Shown here: positions 59,581-64,000 of the stretch, piece by piece
How the letters are laid out: the number at the start of each line of letters is the position of its first letter
How positions within the stretch are numbered: position 1 is the first letter of the stretch
NCBI GenBank assembly: GCA_902555275.1
Contig: CACDRY010000005.1
Location: 1-64,000, forward strand
Direction of reading: 5' to 3'
DNA: 64,000 nucleotides
Source of the DNA: an uncultured Pelagibacteraceae bacterium
GTDB lineage: Bacteria > Pseudomonadota > Alphaproteobacteria > Pelagibacterales > Pelagibacteraceae
Notes under the pieces: model-generated
Database searches by the model: none
The model's input: only the letters and a program-made list of their open reading frames with translations
What the model was told of the DNA's origin: nothing
Position numbers and translations under genes: made by a program

Positions 59581-60153
59581 ATGAGAAAATCAATAATATC
59601 GATATCTTTTTTGATTTATATATTCTGTATTTTACCTTACTCTACTTCAATGGCTTATGAGGAATCTCAATATGATGTAGTATATAAATCTGAAATATAC
59701 GAAGTGAGACATTATAAAGACCGTCTAGTTGTCGAAGTTGTAAGTAGAAACGATGACAGTAGTTTTAGAAAACTTTTTAAATATATCTCGGGTCAGAATA
59801 ATAAATCCCAAGAAATCAAAATGACTGTACCTGTAACACAGGGTGAGAAGGATAATGGATACTATATGCAATTTTATCTTCCATCAAAATTTACAAAAGA
59901 GAATGCGCCTATACCCACAAATTCAGATGTTAAAATCTCAACAATAGAAGAAGGTTTTTTTGCTGTAATAGAATATTCTGGAAGAGCCTCAGATAATAAT
60001 TTCTTCAAACATAAGGAAATTCTTAATAAAAAACTCTTAGAGGATAAAGTAATCATTAAAGGACCTCCAATAAGAGCAACTTATAATGGGCCTTTTACGC
60101 TTCCTATGATGAGACGCAACGAAGCTATGTTTAAAGTTGAGTGGAGTAAATAG
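59581..60153 (+). CDS. SOUL family heme-binding-like protein
   Basis: YDVVYKSEIYEVRHYKDRLVVEV; FRKLFKYISGQNNKSQEIKMTVPVTQ; signal peptide. Confidence 0.92.
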   Translation: MRKSIISISFLIYIFCILPYSTSMAYEESQYDVVYKSEIYEVRHYKDRLVVEVVSRNDDSSFRKLFKYISGQNNKSQEIKMTVPVTQGEKDNGYYMQFYLPSKFTKENAPIPTNSDVKISTIEEGFFAVIEYSGRASDNNFFKHKEILNKKLLEDKVIIKGPPIRATYNGPFTLPMMRRNEAMFKVEWSK

Positions 60154-60223
60154 ATTACATTTTGCCATATATATTAATTTCTATCGCCTGATAGTTTACC
60201 TTCATTAATCAGAAAGGTATTTT

Positions 60224-60625
60224 ATGAAAAAATTATTTCTAATTTTATTTGTATCGTTTGGTTTAAACAGCTCTGTTTTTGCTGATGGTCATGTAAAAAG
60301 AATTTTATCAACTAGTCAGACTGGTATGGGTAACGATATTGTTTATCCATCCGGAAAAGCAAAGATCACAGCTTTTGAATTTACTGTGCCCGTAGGAGGC
60401 CCTGTAGTTCCACATACTCACTCGTTCCCTGTTTTAATAATGATACAACAAGGAGAAATTGAACTTACCCAAGGTGGCAAAAGCTATGTTTATAAAGCTG
60501 GAGATGCATTTATTGAAGATGTAGGTGTGGCTCATGAATCTAAAAATATTGGAGATGTTCCTGTAAAAGCAATTGTTGTTGCTATGGGAGTTGAAGGTCA
60601 AAAAATTATGACCCCAGTAAAATAG
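60224..60625 (+). CDS. Exported cupin-domain protein
   Basis: Signal peptide MKKLFLILFVSFGLNSSVFA; VVPHTHSFPVLIMIQQGEIELTQGGKSYVYKAGDAFIEDVGVAHESKN. Confidence 0.93.
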   Translation: MKKLFLILFVSFGLNSSVFADGHVKRILSTSQTGMGNDIVYPSGKAKITAFEFTVPVGGPVVPHTHSFPVLIMIQQGEIELTQGGKSYVYKAGDAFIEDVGVAHESKNIGDVPVKAIVVAMGVEGQKIMTPVK

Positions 60626-60634
60626 AAAGAAAAA

Positions 60635-60667
60635 ATATGGGGCAGTTATTTTTTTAATGCCCCATAT
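60635..60667. terminator. Rho-independent-type hairpin downstream of the cupin gene (possibly bidirectional)
   Basis: ATATGGGGCA-N13-TGCCCCATAT, 10-bp perfect inverted repeat. Confidence 0.7.
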
Positions 60668-60680
60668 CTCATTCTTTAAG

Positions 60681-60872
60681 CTATATTTTTTTACTCTCTT
60701 TTCTTAAGTGTCCTAATGTTTCCCCAGAATTTTTTCCTGATTTGATAACGTATCCACTTGTACCGTTGGCATTAGTTTCTACAGTTTTCAAATTTCGAAA
60801 CATTAATTGATTTAGCCTAGCGTTCTTTGAGCCTCGGCTAAACGAACTTAAAACTCTGTGCATTCTTTTCAT
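60681..60872 (-). CDS. Small basic hypothetical protein (63 aa)
   Basis: ATG preceded on the minus strand by AAGGAG 5 nt upstream; MKRMHRVLSSFSRGSKNARLNQLMFRNLKTVETNANGTSGYVIKSGKNSGETLGHLRKESKKI. Confidence 0.55.
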   Translation of the reverse strand: MKRMHRVLSSFSRGSKNARLNQLMFRNLKTVETNANGTSGYVIKSGKNSGETLGHLRKESKKI

Positions 60873-61035
60873 ACACTCTCCTTGTTTGTTTTTCCAAAAC
60901 TCGCTTTTAACCGATGCGATATCGGCCTCTTTTTCACCATGAGATATGGTATTAATAAATTATCTTTTACAAATAATATTTTCAATTAGATAACTTATTA
61001 TTATGACCAAACTGGGTTTTAAAATTGTTTATTAC

Positions 61036-62187
61036 TTAGAGAATAACTAAGTTTGTCTTTTGATTGCCTAGTCTTTCATTTCCTTTTTCAGTAACAATGT
61101 AAGTCTCACCTAGATTCATAGCTAACTCATTTTTACTATCCATTAGAATCATGTGCATAAAGAAAACATTTCCTGGTTGGATTACATAAGGATTGCCTGT
61201 GTAAAGCATTGGCCAATCCATCCAATTAGGGGAAAATGTTGCACCTAATGAATATCCACATGCATTCATCCGACAATCTTTATAACCTAAATTATCAAAT
61301 ATTTTTGCATGCATATCAAAAACCTCTCCAATTTTATTACCAGGTTTTAATGTATTTTCACAATTTTTTAGTGCTTCTACACAAGCCTCATGCATTTCAT
61401 AATGTTTGGGATTTGCTTTTCCAATCGGTATAGTTCTGAACATTGCAGAATGATAATGTCTATACGTACCTGCCCATTCAATAGTTAGTTGATCTACATC
61501 ATTAAGTATTTGTTTTTCTGATTGATATCTACATAGTAGTGCGTTTTTACCAGAACCTATTATAAATTCATTTGCAGGATAGTCCCCACCTCCTTCAAAA
61601 ATTACTCTATTCATTTCAGCAAGAATTTTACTTTCACTCACTCCCTTTTTAGCAAATTTCCAAACTTCATCTAAAGCTTTGTCGGCTAGGGTTGCTGCTT
61701 TCTTAACATAAACTATTTCTTCAGGAGATTTAATTACTCTGAGTTTTGTTATTAATTCAGATTTATCATCTAAAGAGCAAAAATTTTTTAATGATTTATT
61801 TAAATTAATTGCATTACGTCCAGTAAGTCCATAAGCTTCATACTCAATACCGATCTTTTTATCTTTTAAGTTGAGTTCGTTTAAGATTTGCTTTAGATCC
61901 TCTGTGGGATTAGAATCATCTTTATCAACCCAAATTTTTATATTTTCTATATTTGAAGTATTTTGTGCTTGTCTTAAATCAGGAGCTCGAGTTAATAATA
62001 TTAAATTGCCTTTTTGGTCTAATATTAAGGACTGAAAAAAAACATAACCAAATGTATCGTAACCAGTCAGCCAATACATAGACTCTTGTCTAAACATGAC
62101 CAAGGCATCTATTTTTTCCTCTTTTAATTTAGTAATAACTTTATTTTTTCTATTTTTGAATTCTTCTGAGGAAAAATGAAGACCCAT
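61036..62187 (-). CDS. M24-family (Xaa-Pro peptidase/creatinase-like) hydrolase with degenerate metal site
   Basis: VMFRQESMYWLTGYDTFGY, ITKLRVIKSPEEI, EWAGTYRHYHSAMFRT, GETYIVTEKG. Confidence 0.88.
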   Translation of the reverse strand: MGLHFSSEEFKNRKNKVITKLKEEKIDALVMFRQESMYWLTGYDTFGYVFFQSLILDQKGNLILLTRAPDLRQAQNTSNIENIKIWVDKDDSNPTEDLKQILNELNLKDKKIGIEYEAYGLTGRNAINLNKSLKNFCSLDDKSELITKLRVIKSPEEIVYVKKAATLADKALDEVWKFAKKGVSESKILAEMNRVIFEGGGDYPANEFIIGSGKNALLCRYQSEKQILNDVDQLTIEWAGTYRHYHSAMFRTIPIGKANPKHYEMHEACVEALKNCENTLKPGNKIGEVFDMHAKIFDNLGYKDCRMNACGYSLGATFSPNWMDWPMLYTGNPYVIQPGNVFFMHMILMDSKNELAMNLGETYIVTEKGNERLGNQKTNLVIL

Positions 62188-62957
62188 TAATTGATAGTGG
62201 TTCTAACTGATCCGATTTTATCAACTTTGCCTATATATTCGCCCTTATTTTTTATTGGAACAACTCCTACCGTTGAGCCTGTGAACACGTAGAAATCTTT
62301 CTCTAATTTTACTTTTTCTTTCCTAATTTTATTTAAGACAAATTTTAGAGAATTAAGAGGGTTTATATAAACAGTATTTGTATTACCTTTGATATTTAAA
62401 CCCTTATTATTTTTTAAATTTGTTTTTAAATTATTTAAATTTAATTTTTTAAACTTCTTTTTTGGTCCCGTAATAAATTTAATATTTACTCCAAAATCAC
62501 TACATAAATCACCTAAAAACTTAATACCTTTTTTTTTCTGTCTAAAACCTACTACCTCAATACAAGGACCCATATGGGTTATAAATTTTGTGACATTTTT
62601 TGGATTTAGCCTACCTTTGAAACCAAAAAAGGATTTTTTAATTATGTAATAAACTTCTACTTCAATACCTAGAGCATATTTATTTACCTTAACTTTACCT
62701 CCTGATTTAATAAGGTTTTTTTGAAATACTGTTGAATGGAAAGGTTCTTTTTCTTTTAACTTTTTTAAGAGAGCAAAAATAGTTCCACCTGCTTTAAATC
62801 CTATTTTGCTATCATTAATTTTACTTTCACATAACATTCTTAATTTATGTGCAAGTTTAATATTTTTGCAAAACTTCTCTGGTATTGGATTGATTAATTT
62901 ATTTTTGTTGTAGGCATTAACTAGTCTTTTTGAAACTGATTGGATATCATTTTTCAT
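62187..62957 (-). CDS. MhpD-like 2-keto-4-pentenoate hydratase family protein
   Basis: KIGFKAGGT..., GIEVEVYYIIKK, CIEVVGFRQ, FYVFTGSTVGVVPIKNKGEYIGKVDKIGSV. Confidence 0.75.
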   Translation of the reverse strand: MKNDIQSVSKRLVNAYNKNKLINPIPEKFCKNIKLAHKLRMLCESKINDSKIGFKAGGTIFALLKKLKEKEPFHSTVFQKNLIKSGGKVKVNKYALGIEVEVYYIIKKSFFGFKGRLNPKNVTKFITHMGPCIEVVGFRQKKKGIKFLGDLCSDFGVNIKFITGPKKKFKKLNLNNLKTNLKNNKGLNIKGNTNTVYINPLNSLKFVLNKIRKEKVKLEKDFYVFTGSTVGVVPIKNKGEYIGKVDKIGSVRTTIN

Positions 62958-62966
62958 AGTAATAGA

Positions 62967-63755
62967 TTATTGAATAACTGTCATTGGATCAAGTCTAGTT
63001 TGAAACCAATTAACTCTAAAGTCTAGATGAGGACCTGTTGATCTGCCAGTAGAACCTACTGTACCTATTATATCACCTTGTTTTATTAAGTCTCCAACGT
63101 CAACCATTACATTTTCTAAGTGTGAATAGATTGTTGATATGCCATGACCGTGATCCATTATGATTGTTCCACCAGTATAATAAAGGTCATTTTCAGCCAT
63201 TGTAACAACTCCAGTTCCAGATGACTTTATTGGCGTTCCTTTTTTTGCAGCAATATCTATTCCATAGTGAGGCCATCTTGGTTTACCATTTAGAATTCTT
63301 TGACTTCCATAAACTCCACTAATTATTCCTTTAACAGGCATAATGAATTTATTGCTAAAATAATTTAAATCTGAATTTATGGCTCTTGCTTCACCTATTT
63401 TTCCATTCTCTTTTTTTATTCTTTTGTATACAGACTCTGGAGGTGTTACTTTATTTTCAGGTAATCCATCTATTCTTTGAATATTGTATTTTCTTTTAAA
63501 TACACGTTTAGTGATTTTTTTAGTTTTACCATTCGAAATTTTTGTAATTAATATATCGTATTTTCTATCTCTATCTATACCAAATACAAAGAAACCATTT
63601 TTGGATACTTTTATTTTTTTTTTATCAATTATAATTTTTGAACTTGGATCAGTTTTACCTAAAATATAATGTCCTTGAATAAACTTACCAGTAAATTCAA
63701 TCGCCAGAATGTTTGTTGGAAATAAAATTGCTATGATAAGCAATATTTTTTTCAT
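62967..63755 (-). CDS. M23 family metallopeptidase (LytM domain)
   Basis: WPHYGIDIAAKKGTPIKSSGTGVV; DHGHGISTIYSHLENVMVDVGDLIKQGDIIGTVGSTGRSTGPHLDFRV. Start ATG 63755 with signal peptide MKKILLIIAILFPTNILA. Confidence 0.95.
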   Translation of the reverse strand: MKKILLIIAILFPTNILAIEFTGKFIQGHYILGKTDPSSKIIIDKKKIKVSKNGFFVFGIDRDRKYDILITKISNGKTKKITKRVFKRKYNIQRIDGLPENKVTPPESVYKRIKKENGKIGEARAINSDLNYFSNKFIMPVKGIISGVYGSQRILNGKPRWPHYGIDIAAKKGTPIKSSGTGVVTMAENDLYYTGGTIIMDHGHGISTIYSHLENVMVDVGDLIKQGDIIGTVGSTGRSTGPHLDFRVNWFQTRLDPMTVIQ

Positions 63756-64000
63756 TATTTTGCGGTCCACCCACCGTCTATTTTTATAGATGTTCCTGTT
63801 ATCATTGCTGCAGCATCTGAAGCTAAAAAACAAACTGCAGTTGCAACGTCACTCTCTTTTGCGGCTTTACCCATAGGAATATTTCCTAGTGCTAATTTTT
63901 TAAAATTTTTGTTTTTAAAAAATTTTTTCACCATTGGTGTTTCAACAAAGGTTGGCGCTACGGTATTTACTCTTATATTTTTTGTGGCGAGCTCTACACC
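63755..64000 (-). CDS. Short-chain dehydrogenase/reductase, C-terminal part (5' truncated by window edge)
   Basis: Minus strand reads GVELATKNIRVNTVAPTFVETPMVKKFF...GNIPMGKAAKESDVATAVCFLASDAAAMITGTSIKIDGGWTAK*, classical SDR C-terminus. Not in the ORF track. Confidence 0.9.
   Translation of the reverse strand, partial: GVELATKNIRVNTVAPTFVETPMVKKFFKNKNFKKLALGNIPMGKAAKESDVATAVCFLASDAAAMITGTSIKIDGGWTAK

Noticed and set aside
1-64000. CRISPR arrays, tRNA/rRNA genes, prophage, transposons, defence systems
   Set aside because: No direct-repeat arrays, tRNA-like T-loop/anticodon blocks in spacers, integrase, transposase or structural phage genes were recognised on either strand; tRNAscan/Infernal would be needed to exclude small RNAs.

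Overview
AT-rich, densely packed bacterial chromosome segment. Gene content and style point to a streamlined marine alphaproteobacterium of the SAR11/Pelagibacterales type (inference from content; no search was run). I recognise about 60 genes, mostly in tight operons with ATGA, TAATG or ATGACTAA junctions. No rRNA, tRNA, CRISPR array, prophage or transposon was recognised.

The dominant theme is folate-linked C1 and methylated-osmolyte catabolism:
- fhs and heterotetrameric sarcosine oxidase soxBDAG, next to a BT1-type (folate/biopterin-like) transporter.
- A DmdA/GcvT-like methyltransferase with a short MetF-like protein and a ProX/ProW-type uptake system that has no ATPase gene in the window.
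- BHMT, three dimethylglycine-dehydrogenase-type FAD/GcvT fusions, a Rieske oxygenase, etfBA plus ETF-QO, folE and acuI.

The most interesting candidates are:
- an M24-family protein at 27818-29053 that looks like a DddP-type DMSP lyase and keeps all recalled DddP metal and catalytic residues, embedded in the betaine/dimethylglycine operon
- an adjacent SET-domain protein and a P-loop kinase/nucleotidyltransferase pair of unknown role
- an M19 dipeptidase / 551-aa unknown / DUF3726 / 55-aa zinc-ribbon module, whose last gene is missing from the ORF track
- tandem Fur-like palindromes upstream of an iron ABC transporter that also carries a 49-aa Cys-containing ORF
- a third DMGDH-like gene with a TauD-family dioxygenase and an AEC transporter
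- six convergent gene pairs with essentially no intergenic DNA

Family calls rest on motif recognition from memory and need HMM or structure confirmation.
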